Shown one piece after another: positions 1-8,654 of a stretch of DNA of 64,000 nucleotides. The stretch is from contig NZ_NEGB01000001.1 in assembly GCF_002135235.1 (NCBI RefSeq), forward strand, positions 186,001-250,000, given 5' to 3'. The position numbers and the translations under genes are program-made. The notes beneath the pieces were generated by a model. It saw only the letters and a program-made list of their open reading frames with translations, was not told the DNA's origin and did not search any database. This DNA comes from Acinetobacter silvestris (GTDB lineage: Bacteria > Pseudomonadota > Gammaproteobacteria > Pseudomonadales > Moraxellaceae). The number at the start of each line of letters is the position of its first letter. The stretch's first letter is position 1.

Positions 1-1702
1 AAACCAATAAGGATAGCCCCGTTGCCAATGACCACCCCGTACCATCCGCACTAATTAAGTGTGACAAACCTTGTGCAATCGCATCATCATTGGTTGCAGA
101 TAAGGCATATACCGTACCTAAAGCAGCAACGACCACTTCACGTGCAGCCATTGCTGGAATCAGGGCAATACAAATTTGCCAATTAAAGCCAATTGGTGCA
201 AAAATCGGCTGCATGATATGCCCAAGCATCCCTGCAAAACTATAATCAATCGCAGGTAATGCCGCATTATCGGGTGCTTGCGGGAAAGTACATAAGAACC
301 ACAGCAAAATCGAGAGGGCGAAGATGATACCACCGACACGCTTTAAGAAAATTTTGGCACGATCCAACAATCCAATCCAAATACTTTTGACATCTGGAAT
401 ACGGTAACTTGGCAACTCCATCAGTAATGCATGTTGTGATTTATCTTTTTGGAAAAATTTTAAGACAAATGCCACCAACAATGCACTCACAATGCCTGCC
501 ATATACAAACCAAACAGAACTAAACCTTGTAGATTCAGAAAGCCCCAAACTGTCGTTGATGGAATAAATGCCGCTATCAAAAGTGCATAGACGGGTAAAC
601 GAGCCGAACAGGTCATCAAGGGTGCAACCAAGATCGTCACTAAACGATCTCGAGGGTCACTAATACTCCGAGTTGCCATTACCCCTGGAACTGCACAAGC
701 AAAACTTGAAAGCAGTGGGATGAAAGCACGGCCACTCAGTCCTGCTTTAAACATCAACTTATCCAGTAAAAATGCAGCACGTGGCAAATAACCTGACTCT
801 TCTAAGACCAAAATAAAAAAGAATAAAATTAAAATTTGTGGCAAAAAAACAAGAACACTACCCGCTCCAGCAATAATGCCATCCACCACCAAACTATGCA
901 GCAATGGGTGTGAAATATAAGCGCCGATCAATTCACCTAAACGCCCAAATAAAGATTCAATTCCATCCATAAACGGTGCAGCCCAAGAGAATACTGCTTG
1001 GAACACGACGAACATCATTACTGCAAGACTGACTAAACCAAAGACAGGATGTAAAAATATTTTATCGAGGAAATCTGTGCGTTTATCTTCATGATTTACA
1101 AAGTTCACAACATCTTTAAGGATAGAATCTACCTTTTGATGAATCGAGCCCTGAATGCCGATATCACTCAACTCAGTATCTGGCGTTCTAAACTTGCCTT
1201 GATCTAAAGCTGCGATTAAATTTTCAATTCCAGCATTGCGTACTGCAACAGTCTCAACAATCGGAATACCTAAACGTTGGGACAATTTTTGGGTATTGAT
1301 CTGCATGCCACGACGGCGTGCTTCATCCATCATATTGAGCACCAATAAAATTGGTTTGCCCTGCGCAATGACTTCCAGCACTAAACCCAAATGCAGCTTT
1401 AAGTTACTGGCATCCACCACACACAGAAATGCATCTTGATGTTGTTCATCTTTAATTTTTCCCAGCACCACATCGCGGGTAATTTCTTCATCTGGGCTGG
1501 TTGCATCTAAACTATATGTTCCGGGTAAATCTAAAACACGAACTATACGCTCCGAAGGTAAGTTAAAAGTACCCGTTTTACGCTCAACAGTAACGCCCGC
1601 ATAGTTTGCAACTTTTTGGCGCGTTCCCGTTAAATGATTAAATAAAGAGGTTTTACCGCAGTTAGGATTTCCCACCAAGGCAATACGTAACGCATCACTC
1701 AT
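1..1702 (-). CDS. feoB: Ferrous iron transport protein B, C-terminus cut by the window edge
   Basis: GTP-driven Fe(II) permease of the inner membrane. Reading the minus strand from the ATG at 1702, the protein opens with the G1 P-loop GNPNCGKT (about residues 11-18). A G3 motif DLPGTYS and a G4 motif NMMDE follow, and then long hydrophobic stretches typical of the Gate/core domain. About 567 codons are present and the frame stays open to base 1, so roughly the last quarter lies outside the window. The ATG overlaps the feoA stop by 4 bases (ATGA), indicating translational coupling. Regulation is likely through the Fur-type site upstream of feoA. The family assignment is secure; the missing end cannot be checked here. 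Confidence 0.95.
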   Translation of the reverse strand, partial: MSDALRIALVGNPNCGKTSLFNHLTGTRQKVANYAGVTVERKTGTFNLPSERIVRVLDLPGTYSLDATSPDEEITRDVVLGKIKDEQHQDAFLCVVDASNLKLHLGLVLEVIAQGKPILLVLNMMDEARRRGMQINTQKLSQRLGIPIVETVAVRNAGIENLIAALDQGKFRTPDTELSDIGIQGSIHQKVDSILKDVVNFVNHEDKRTDFLDKIFLHPVFGLVSLAVMMFVVFQAVFSWAAPFMDGIESLFGRLGELIGAYISHPLLHSLVVDGIIAGAGSVLVFLPQILILFFFILVLEESGYLPRAAFLLDKLMFKAGLSGRAFIPLLSSFACAVPGVMATRSISDPRDRLVTILVAPLMTCSARLPVYALLIAAFIPSTTVWGFLNLQGLVLFGLYMAGIVSALLVAFVLKFFQKDKSQHALLMELPSYRIPDVKSIWIGLLDRAKIFLKRVGGIIFALSILLWFLCTFPQAPDNAALPAIDYSFAGMLGHIMQPIFAPIGFNWQICIALIPAMAAREVVVAALGTVYALSATNDDAIAQGLSHLISADGTGWSLATGLSLLV

Positions 1703-1980
1703 GCGGAAACTCCTATAGAATCATCAGTATTTTCAAGATTAATTTCAATTTTTTCAGCTTCGACTTTACGCAGCGCGAATCGGGTAAAGCCCACTTGAAT
1801 GAGAATAGGATCACCGCCAAAAATACCTTTGGTAATCACCTGCACCGATGTGCCCGGTACAAAACCCAATGTTTCCAAACGGCTCGCAATGAGATCGGGA
1901 GAACTCGAATTATCACTTAAAGTACGATTTACTTTGCTGATAATCGCAGTCTGCTTTACTTTCAATTCTGACAAACGCAC
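1699..1980 (-). CDS. feoA: Ferrous iron transport protein A (SH3-like)
   Basis: Small cytosolic SH3-like partner of FeoB. The body (RLSELKVKQTA, then LETLGFVPG and FALR) matches the FeoA fold. The longest open frame starts at 2070 and another ATG lies at 2025. A promoter-like TATAAT at 2017-2022 falls inside both of those N-terminal extensions. I therefore prefer the GTG at 1980, which gives 93 residues starting MRLSELKV, with AGGG at 1990-1993 as ribosome-binding site. That length fits the usual 75-95 residues of the family. The start choice is inference; the identity is firm. Confidence 0.88.
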   Translation of the reverse strand: MRLSELKVKQTAIISKVNRTLSDNSSSPDLIASRLETLGFVPGTSVQVITKGIFGGDPILIQVGFTRFALRKVEAEKIEINLENTDDSIGVSA

Positions 1981-2016
1981 TGCATCTAACCCTGAAATTA
2001 TTTCAAAACTGAATTT

Positions 2017-2073
2017 ATTATACATACAAATGAGAATAATTACCAAGTGAGGTCTGATTACAATTCTCATTTA
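2017..2073 (-). promoter_or_regulatory. feoAB promoter with Fur-box-like sites
   Basis: On the minus strand, TTGGTA (2041-2046) and TATAAT (2017-2022) are separated by 18 bases. The spacer holds TAATTATTCTCATT (2029-2042), close to the half-sites of the Fur consensus. A second, weaker match, AATGAGAATTGTAATCA, lies just upstream (about 2056-2072). Fur repression of feo operons is established in proteobacteria; binding here is inferred. Confidence 0.6.
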
Positions 2074-2157
2074 GCTGCCCTATGTGAGTTTAGAGTTTTT
2101 TTAATCTACATTTCAATGCTACATTCTTAAATTGTACTTCCGAAGTCAAAATAACCC

Positions 2158-3075
2158 ATGCTGAATAAAAAACCCCGTATTCCTACAGCAGTTACCATTC
2201 CTGAAAATTTAAACTTTTTACAAAGCTTTAGAGATTATTTAATTGCACACACGGTTAGTCCACATACCCGAAATGCATATTTATCTGACCTGATCCAATG
2301 TAGTGAATTGAGCTCTGCCTACTTGCCAGACTGGACGCATGATGAAATTTCTGATGTTTTAATTGCACTCACCAAACAAGGTAAAAGTCCTCGTTCTATT
2401 GCTCGTAGCTTATCTGCACTACGTTCATTTTATAAATTTTTACGCGAACAGAAAATTCGTTTAGACAACCCTGTTGCGGCACATAAAACCCCAAAACTCG
2501 GGCGGGCTTTACCTAAAGACTTATCAGAACAAGATGTGGACATGCTCATTCAAGCACCTGACATTAGTACCGCATTAGGTTTAAGAGATCGTGCCATGTT
2601 GGAAGTTTTGTATGCTTGTGGTTTACGTGTGACTGAACTGTTAAATCTACGTTTGGATTTAATTAATTTAAAGCAAGGCTATTTGCGTATTGTCGGCAAA
2701 GGTAATAAAGAACGTCTTGTTCCATTGGGCGCAATAGCATGTGAGTGGGTTGAAAAATATTTAGCTGAAGCCCGAGCAGCATTGTATAAATCATCCACGG
2801 ATTATTTATTTTTAACCCAACATGGCGGCATTATGAGCCGACAAAACTTTTGGTATGCCATTAAACGCTATGCACTACAAGCTGGCGTGCAGACCGAACT
2901 GTCTCCACATACATTAAGACATGCCTTTGCCACACACTTACTCAATCACGGCGCCGATCTACGTGTGGTACAAATGCTGCTGGGCCATAGTGACTTATCC
3001 ACCACACAAATTTATACCCATGTCGCGCAAGTTCGTATGCAAGAATTACATGCACAACATCATCCACGGGCTTAA
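2158..3075 (+). CDS. xerD: Site-specific tyrosine recombinase XerD
   Basis: Partner of XerC in resolving chromosome dimers at dif during division. The 305-residue protein has an N-terminal SAM-like core-binding domain (about 20-105) and a C-terminal catalytic domain. The full catalytic set is visible: R157 (CGLR), K181 (GKGNKER), H251 and R254 (SPHTLRH), H277 (LLGH) and nucleophile Y286 (IYTHV). Spacing matches E. coli XerD with a 7-9 residue shift. It is followed by a dsbC-like gene, the usual xerD neighbour in proteobacteria, so XerD is preferred over XerC. No phage or integron genes surround it, which supports a housekeeping role. Confidence 0.93.
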   Translation: MLNKKPRIPTAVTIPENLNFLQSFRDYLIAHTVSPHTRNAYLSDLIQCSELSSAYLPDWTHDEISDVLIALTKQGKSPRSIARSLSALRSFYKFLREQKIRLDNPVAAHKTPKLGRALPKDLSEQDVDMLIQAPDISTALGLRDRAMLEVLYACGLRVTELLNLRLDLINLKQGYLRIVGKGNKERLVPLGAIACEWVEKYLAEARAALYKSSTDYLFLTQHGGIMSRQNFWYAIKRYALQAGVQTELSPHTLRHAFATHLLNHGADLRVVQMLLGHSDLSTTQIYTHVAQVRMQELHAQHHPRA

Positions 3076-3204
3076 GCATAAAATAAGGACTGTGGTATTT
3101 ATATCGCCAATTTACCCCCCTTAATCAAGTTTTAACGAACTGGGTGTATTTTTTTGCTATTCTTAACCACTTAAAATAATGCTGAAAAACAGAAAGAGTT
3201 GTTT

Positions 3205-4017
3205 ATGCAATTGAATCGTTCGAAATTGATGATGGCTTGTATACTAACCAGCGGGTTAGTATTGACTGCATGCTCAAAACCAGATGCTAAAAAAGATGAT
3301 GGCACATTGACAGCAACAGCACCTGCAACGGGTGAAGCGTCAAACTTAACCGAGCGCAACTCTCAGCAGCGACTGATTCAGACCTTACAAAACCATTTTA
3401 AAACTGCTGGCATTACTGCCAAAATTACCGATGTAAAACCAACAGAAGTACCGAACTTGTATTGGGTAAATATGCAAGGTACCAATTCAGTCTATGCCAC
3501 CAGTGATGGTAAATACCTCATCCAAGGGGATGTCATTCGTCTCGGTGGTAAACAACTGAGTAGCATTAGTGACAAGTTACAAAGCACTGAAAATAAAAAA
3601 CACCTCTCTTCCCTGAAAAAAGAAGATTTACTGGTTTATCCTGCGCAAGGTAAAACCAAACATGTGATTTATGTCTTTACCGATGCAAGCTGTCCGTATT
3701 GCCACAAACTACATGAACAAATTCCTGCAATCACGGCTAAAGGCATTGAAGTCCGTTATATTGCTTGGCCACGTGGTGAACAATTTATGCCAGCCATGGA
3801 AAGTGTCTGGTGTAGTGCCAATCGTCAAACTGCATTTGACCAAGCCATTGCAGGGGTTCAATTACCTGCAGCCACTTGCAAAAATCCAGTCCGTGACCAA
3901 TATCAACTCGGCCTCAACATGGGCGTCAATGGTACCCCTGCAATCTATAATGAAGCAGGTGAACATATTGGTGCTTACATGACTGCCGATGAATTGGAAC
4001 AACGTTTAAATAACTAA
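3205..4017 (+). CDS. dsbC: DsbC-like thiol:disulfide isomerase, predicted lipoprotein
   Basis: Periplasmic disulfide isomerase of the thioredoxin fold. The ATG at 3205 follows an AGAAAGAG ribosome site; a TTG two codons earlier is less likely. The signal peptide ends in a lipobox LTAC with C23, so the protein is probably lipid-anchored, unlike soluble E. coli DsbC. A dimerisation-type N-domain precedes the thioredoxin domain with active site C163-P-Y-C166 and a cis-proline loop (NGTPAIY). CPYC is more typical of DsbG than of the CGYC of DsbC, but gene order (xerD-dsbC-hom) favours DsbC. A second cysteine pair (VWCSAN, ATCKNP) probably forms the structural disulfide. Confidence 0.85.
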   Translation: MQLNRSKLMMACILTSGLVLTACSKPDAKKDDGTLTATAPATGEASNLTERNSQQRLIQTLQNHFKTAGITAKITDVKPTEVPNLYWVNMQGTNSVYATSDGKYLIQGDVIRLGGKQLSSISDKLQSTENKKHLSSLKKEDLLVYPAQGKTKHVIYVFTDASCPYCHKLHEQIPAITAKGIEVRYIAWPRGEQFMPAMESVWCSANRQTAFDQAIAGVQLPAATCKNPVRDQYQLGLNMGVNGTPAIYNEAGEHIGAYMTADELEQRLNN

Positions 4018-4060
4018 TTTTTATTGGTTAATTTACTATTTTTTATACAATAATATAAAG

Positions 4061-4094
4061 ATACGCCAGACTCTAGAGTCTGGCGTATTTTTTA
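4061..4094 (+). terminator. Rho-independent terminator after dsbC
   Basis: A perfect 28-base palindrome (4061-4088, arms ATACGCCAGACTCT) is followed by a run of T on the plus strand. It separates dsbC from hom. Confidence 0.9.
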
Positions 4095-4142
4095 GCTATG
4101 ATCTAATCCTAATATAATTTATATGCATAATTGGAGTGTGAC

Positions 4143-5447
4143 GTGAAACCAGTTCGTCTGGCAATACTCGGTCTTGGGACCGTAGGCGGTGGAGCCCTTA
4201 AACTATTACAAGAAAATGCTGCTGAAATTAGACGTCGCACCGGTCGTGAAATTGAAATTACCCATGTGGGCACACGTCGCCCACGTCCTGATTTAAATTT
4301 ACCTGCAAGCGTAAAACAAAGTGCAGATTTGCTTGAAATCGTACGCCAACCCGATGTTGATGTTGTGGTTGAAGTAATGGGTGGCATTCATCCTGCATAC
4401 GAGGTCATCATGGAAGCGATTAAGCACGGCAAACAAGTGGTCACTGCAAATAAAGCCTTACTTGCTGAGCATGGCAATGAGTTGTTTAAAGCAGCAGATG
4501 ATCACCACGTGCAAATCGCATATGAAGCTGCGGTAGCAGGTGGCATACCCATTATTAAAGTGATTCGTGAAGGTTTGGCTGCCAATAAAATTGATTGGCT
4601 GGCAGGAATTATTAATGGTACTGGCAACTTCATTTTGACTGAGATGAGTGAAAAAGGTCGTGCCTTTGCCGATGTACTACAAGAAGCGCAGGAACTAGGC
4701 TATGCCGAAGCTGATCCTACGTTTGATGTTGAAGGAATTGATGCTGCACATAAACTAACGATTCTTGCTTCATGTGCATTTGGTATTCCATTACAGCTTG
4801 ATAAAGTCTATACCGAAGGCATTACCAAGATCACCGCACAAGATGTGAAATATGCTGAAGAACTGGGCTATCGCATTAAACATTTGGGTATTGCACGCCG
4901 TACGGCTCAAGGCATTGAACTACGTGTCCACCCTACCCTAATTCCTGAAGAAGAACTGATTGCCAATGTTAACGGCGTGAAAAATGCCGTCTTAGTCCAA
5001 GCCAATGCAGTCGGTCCGACCTTATATTACGGTGCAGGTGCAGGTGCAGGTCCAACTGCTTCTGCTGTGGTTGCAGATGTGGTCGATATTGTCCGTGACA
5101 TCATTTATACCGAAGATGGTTCAGGCACCATTCCACAACTCGCGTTTGAAGCATTATCTGACTTAAATATTTTAAGCAGTGATGAAATGACCACAGGCTA
5201 CTACTTACGTTTAAATGCAGAAGACCAAACCGGCGTACTTGCTGATGTCACTACGATTCTAAGCCGTGTCGGTATTAGTATTGATGCCATTATGCAGCAA
5301 CCTCGCTTAAAAGATTTAATTCCGATTGTGATATTGACCGATCCAATCGTGGAATCAAAAATGAATGAGGCCATTGCTCAAATTCAAGCCCTACCGGCTA
5401 TTCATGGCGAAATCGTAAGAATTCGTTTAGAATTGCTTGATAACTAA
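4143..5447 (+). CDS. hom: Homoserine dehydrogenase
   Basis: NAD(P)H-dependent reduction of aspartate semialdehyde to homoserine, the branch point to threonine and methionine. The chosen start is the GTG at 4143 with GGAG at 4133-4136, giving 434 residues that begin MKPVRLAILGLG. The Rossmann motif GLGTVGGG is at about residues 9-16, and the substrate domain carries the GIINGTGNFI signature. The C-terminal 80 residues (GVLADVTTILSRVG onward) form an ACT domain, consistent with allosteric control by threonine. The gene is monofunctional, with no aspartokinase fusion. thrC follows after 53 bases, so the two probably form an operon. Confidence 0.95.
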   Translation: MKPVRLAILGLGTVGGGALKLLQENAAEIRRRTGREIEITHVGTRRPRPDLNLPASVKQSADLLEIVRQPDVDVVVEVMGGIHPAYEVIMEAIKHGKQVVTANKALLAEHGNELFKAADDHHVQIAYEAAVAGGIPIIKVIREGLAANKIDWLAGIINGTGNFILTEMSEKGRAFADVLQEAQELGYAEADPTFDVEGIDAAHKLTILASCAFGIPLQLDKVYTEGITKITAQDVKYAEELGYRIKHLGIARRTAQGIELRVHPTLIPEEELIANVNGVKNAVLVQANAVGPTLYYGAGAGAGPTASAVVADVVDIVRDIIYTEDGSGTIPQLAFEALSDLNILSSDEMTTGYYLRLNAEDQTGVLADVTTILSRVGISIDAIMQQPRLKDLIPIVILTDPIVESKMNEAIAQIQALPAIHGEIVRIRLELLDN

Positions 5448-5500
5448 TCAGGTTGAGGGCTTTAACCCTCACCAGCTCTACTTATAATTGGAACACCACC

Positions 5501-6640
5501 ATGTCTACTGCAAATCGCTATACAGGACTTGTTGATCGCTATCGTGACCGCTTACCAGTATCTAAAACTACACGTGCTATCTCCTTAAATGAAGGTAATA
5601 CGCCGCTCATTAAGTTAGATAATATTCCAGGTATTATTGGTAAAAATGTTGAAATTTATGTGAAGTATGAGGGCTTAAACCCGACTGGTTCATTTAAAGA
5701 CCGTGGCATGACCATGGCTGTAACCAAAGCTGTTGAAGATGGTTCTAAAGCGATTATCTGCGCTTCAACAGGAAATACCTCTGCAGCCGCTGCGGCTTAT
5801 GCTGCACGTGCAGGAATCAAAGCATTTGTGTTAATCCCAGAAGGCAAAATTGCCATGGGTAAAATGGCACAAGCAATGATGTACGGCGCAATTACCATGC
5901 AAATTCGTGGTAACTTCGATGACGGTATGCGTTTGGTTAAAGAAGTCGCTGATCAAGCACCTGTTACGATTGTAAACTCAATCAATCCATATCGTTTGCA
6001 AGGTCAAAAAACTATTGCTTATGAAATCGTAGAAGCTTTGGGTCGTGCGCCTGACTACCACTGCTTACCTGTAGGTAATGCAGGTAATATCACTGCACAT
6101 TGGATGGGTTATACCGAAGCAGTTGCCAACCAACCAGTTGAAGAATTTGAACAAGTGGTTTATGACGCTGCAACTGACAAATTTACAGGTCCAAACCCTG
6201 AAGGCCGTCCAATTATGGTCGGTTATCAAGCCTCTGGTGCTGCACCCTTCCTACGTGGTGGCCCAGTAGAACATCCTGAAACTGTTGCAACAGCCATCCG
6301 TATTGGTAATCCACAAAGTTTTAATCATGCGAAAGCCGTAGTACGTGATTCAAATGGTTGGTTTGATGAATTAACCGATGCTGAAATTTTAGAAGCACAA
6401 CGCTTACTGTCGATGTACGAAGGTGTCTTTGTTGAACCTGCTTCTGCCGCGTCTATTGGTGGTGCAATTCGTGACATTAAAGCAGGTAAAATTGCTGAAG
6501 GTTCAGTGATTGTATGTACTGTAACGGGTAATGGCTTGAAAGACCCTGACACAGCAATTAAGCAATGTGCTGATGCCGTTATGTTGTCAATTGATGCCAC
6601 AATGAGTCAAGTGAAAGAATCTATTCTTTCTAATATGTAA
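5501..6640 (+). CDS. thrC: Threonine synthase
   Basis: PLP enzyme converting O-phosphohomoserine to threonine, the last pathway step. The ATG at 5501 gives 379 residues beginning MSTANRYTGL; an upstream extension of the frame lacks a ribosome site. The PLP lysine is K66 in NPTGSFKDRGM, and the phosphate-binding CASTGNTSAAAA loop follows at about residues 93-104. Its length fits the shorter fold-type II threonine synthases common in this group. It lies downstream of hom with the same direction and ends at a strong terminator. Confidence 0.95.
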   Translation: MSTANRYTGLVDRYRDRLPVSKTTRAISLNEGNTPLIKLDNIPGIIGKNVEIYVKYEGLNPTGSFKDRGMTMAVTKAVEDGSKAIICASTGNTSAAAAAYAARAGIKAFVLIPEGKIAMGKMAQAMMYGAITMQIRGNFDDGMRLVKEVADQAPVTIVNSINPYRLQGQKTIAYEIVEALGRAPDYHCLPVGNAGNITAHWMGYTEAVANQPVEEFEQVVYDAATDKFTGPNPEGRPIMVGYQASGAAPFLRGGPVEHPETVATAIRIGNPQSFNHAKAVVRDSNGWFDELTDAEILEAQRLLSMYEGVFVEPASAASIGGAIRDIKAGKIAEGSVIVCTVTGNGLKDPDTAIKQCADAVMLSIDATMSQVKESILSNM

Positions 6641-6651
6641 GATCTCATCAA

Positions 6652-6686
6652 AATAAAAAAACCTGCATGATGCAGGTTTTTTTATT
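6652..6686. terminator. Bidirectional terminator between thrC and pbpG
   Basis: AAACCTGCATGATGCAGGTTT forms a compact hairpin with an A-run on one side and a T-run on the other, so it can end both converging transcripts. Confidence 0.9.
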
Positions 6687-6701
6687 TTGCAATGAATGCA
6701 A

Positions 6702-7757
6702 TTAAATACGTTTTGGCAAATTACTGACCCAATTCAATAAATTGGTTGCATCATTGGTACGTGCTTGAGAAGTACTTGCTCCTAGCAAAACCACAACTGC
6801 TGGACGATTATTCACAGTGGTATGCATCACTACACAACGTCCTGCTTCATTAATATAACCCGTTTTAGAAATATTAATATTCCAGCCGCCATTACGTACT
6901 AAAGCATTGGTATTGTTTGATTTTAATACGCGATAACCTAAATTAAAATCATAATGTGCGGTGGTTGAAAATTGACGAATCAAACCATATTGGGATGCAC
7001 TACTAACCAAAATCCCTAAATCACGTGCAGAAGAAATATTGTGTGGATCCAAACCTGTGGACTCAACATAATGGGTTGTATTCATCCCCAATTGACGTGC
7101 TTTCGCATTCATCGCCGCTACAAAAGCAGATCGTCCACCCGGATAAGTTCGTGCCAGAGCCGCTGCTGCTGGGTTCTCAGACTTCATTAAAGCCACCAGT
7201 AACATTTCAGCACGATTCATCGTATCGCCCGCTTTTAATGTTGAACTGGAGTTTTTACCGCCAGCACCTGCAAAATCAATTTGCTGTAAGGTAATGTCTT
7301 CTGACATATTCAAACGTGCATCTGCAGTGATTACGGCAGTCATGAGCTTGGTAATCGATGCAATGGGTAATGCCAAATTGGTGTTTTTGCTATACAGCAC
7401 TTCACCCGTTTGTGCATCCATGACTAAAGCAGCACGCGCATTGACAGAGGGTTGGCTGCCATACCGAGAGGTATCCACAAGTTGAACAGGTTTAGCTGTT
7501 GTCGTAACAGGCGTATTATTAGCCTGACGAATCGTTGTGGTCAATGTTGTTGAGCCTTGAGGCGATATTTCATCCGCATCGTCATCAAGTGAATCATTAT
7601 TTAATAATTGACTGGCGTCCGATGATGACCAACTCATCGCCGCTTGGCCAGGATTCCCTGAAGAATTCATCACGAGATCTGCAAAACTTGTTGAGCTCAA
7701 ACCGAGCAGCACAGATAAGCTCAATCCCTGCATCAACATTTTTTTGGACTTTTTCAT
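6702..7757 (-). CDS. pbpG: D-alanyl-D-alanine endopeptidase (PBP7/8 family)
   Basis: Low-molecular-mass penicillin-binding protein that cuts peptidoglycan cross-links in the periplasm. The 351 residues begin with a signal peptide (cleavage near SFA-DL). A low-complexity Ser/Asp/Thr-rich stretch of about 65 residues follows, then the S11 peptidase domain. All three motifs are present: S134-I-T-K137, S193-E-N195 and K298-T-G300. GAGAGAG precedes the ATG at 7757. The gene is divergent from gacA across about 230 bases. The N-terminal linker is longer than in E. coli PbpG. Confidence 0.92.
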   Translation of the reverse strand: MKKSKKMLMQGLSLSVLLGLSSTSFADLVMNSSGNPGQAAMSWSSSDASQLLNNDSLDDDADEISPQGSTTLTTTIRQANNTPVTTTAKPVQLVDTSRYGSQPSVNARAALVMDAQTGEVLYSKNTNLALPIASITKLMTAVITADARLNMSEDITLQQIDFAGAGGKNSSSTLKAGDTMNRAEMLLVALMKSENPAAAALARTYPGGRSAFVAAMNAKARQLGMNTTHYVESTGLDPHNISSARDLGILVSSASQYGLIRQFSTTAHYDFNLGYRVLKSNNTNALVRNGGWNINISKTGYINEAGRCVVMHTTVNNRPAVVVLLGASTSQARTNDATNLLNWVSNLPKRI

Positions 7758-7989
7758 GGTAACTCTCTCATCTCAGGGAGGTTTCTAGCCATCTTGCTTA
7801 TTACCTCAAATATGACTTACATTTACACCTAAACGTGATTAATATTACAACACATATCAAATCACGCTATTGTGCACAATTATTTAGTGAACATTAGAGA
7901 TAGCATTGCTAATTTCGTTATAACATTGCAAGTAATTTTTGCTTTATGTAACAAAAAAGTTGCTTATTAAAATATCTAAGGAGGCTAAT

Positions 7990-8625
7990 GTGATCACGGT
8001 TCTAGTGGTAGATGACCATGAGTTAGTACGTACTGGCATCTGTAGAATGTTAGAAGACCAAATTGACGTACACGTTATCGGACAAGCCGAATCTGGCGAA
8101 GAAGCCATTACCTTGGTTAGACAACATCACCCCAACATCGTGCTATTAGATGTCAATATGCCGGGTATTGGCGGTGTTGAAACAACGCGTCGCCTATTAC
8201 AAACAGCACCTGAAACTAAGGTGTTAGCCGTCAGTGGTTTAGCAGAAGAACCTTATCCTTCCTTACTTTTAAAAGCTGGGGCACGTGGTTATATCACCAA
8301 AGGTGCGCCAATCTCTGAAATGGTTCGCGCCATTAAAAAAGTCATGCAAGGTGGCAAATATTTCAGTGCAGACATTGCTGAACAACTCGCCAGCTCGTAT
8401 TTATCAGATACTCAACTCTCTCCTTTTGATGCGCTGTCTGAACGTGAAATGCAAGTTGCGATGATGGTTGTGAATTGTATTAGTGCCCAAGAAATTTCCG
8501 ATAAGCTCTTTGTCAGTGTCAAAACTGTGAATACTTATCGTTATCGTATTTTTGAAAAACTCAATCTAGATAGTGATGTGAAATTGACTCACTTGGCCAT
8601 TCGTTATGGTCTGATTAAACCCTAG
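7990..8625 (+). CDS. gacA: Response regulator, GacA/UvrY type (LuxR family)
   Basis: Two-component regulator with a receiver domain and a LuxR-type DNA-binding domain. The frame is open from 7939, but AAGGAGG at 7978-7984 directs a GTG start at 7990, giving 211 residues beginning MITVLVVDDHE. The phosphoacceptor is D54 in LLDVNMPG, with the usual K near 104. The HTH (LSEREMQV through SVKTVNTYRYRIFEKL) spans about 145-205. Length and sequence match GacA, partner of the sensor GacS and controller of Csr-type small RNAs in gammaproteobacteria. GacS is not in this window, as expected, because the pair is usually unlinked. Confidence 0.88.
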   Translation: MITVLVVDDHELVRTGICRMLEDQIDVHVIGQAESGEEAITLVRQHHPNIVLLDVNMPGIGGVETTRRLLQTAPETKVLAVSGLAEEPYPSLLLKAGARGYITKGAPISEMVRAIKKVMQGGKYFSADIAEQLASSYLSDTQLSPFDALSEREMQVAMMVVNCISAQEISDKLFVSVKTVNTYRYRIFEKLNLDSDVKLTHLAIRYGLIKP

Positions 8626-8654
8626 ATCACTGCTTAATTTTCAAGAGTGCCTAT

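Noticed and set aside
1799..2050. Open frame antisense to feoA
   Set aside because: It runs opposite to a well-supported gene and has no own signals.
2158..3075. Tyrosine recombinase as a mobile-element integrase
   Set aside because: Full XerD motif spacing and a dsbC neighbour, with no attachment-site or phage genes around it.
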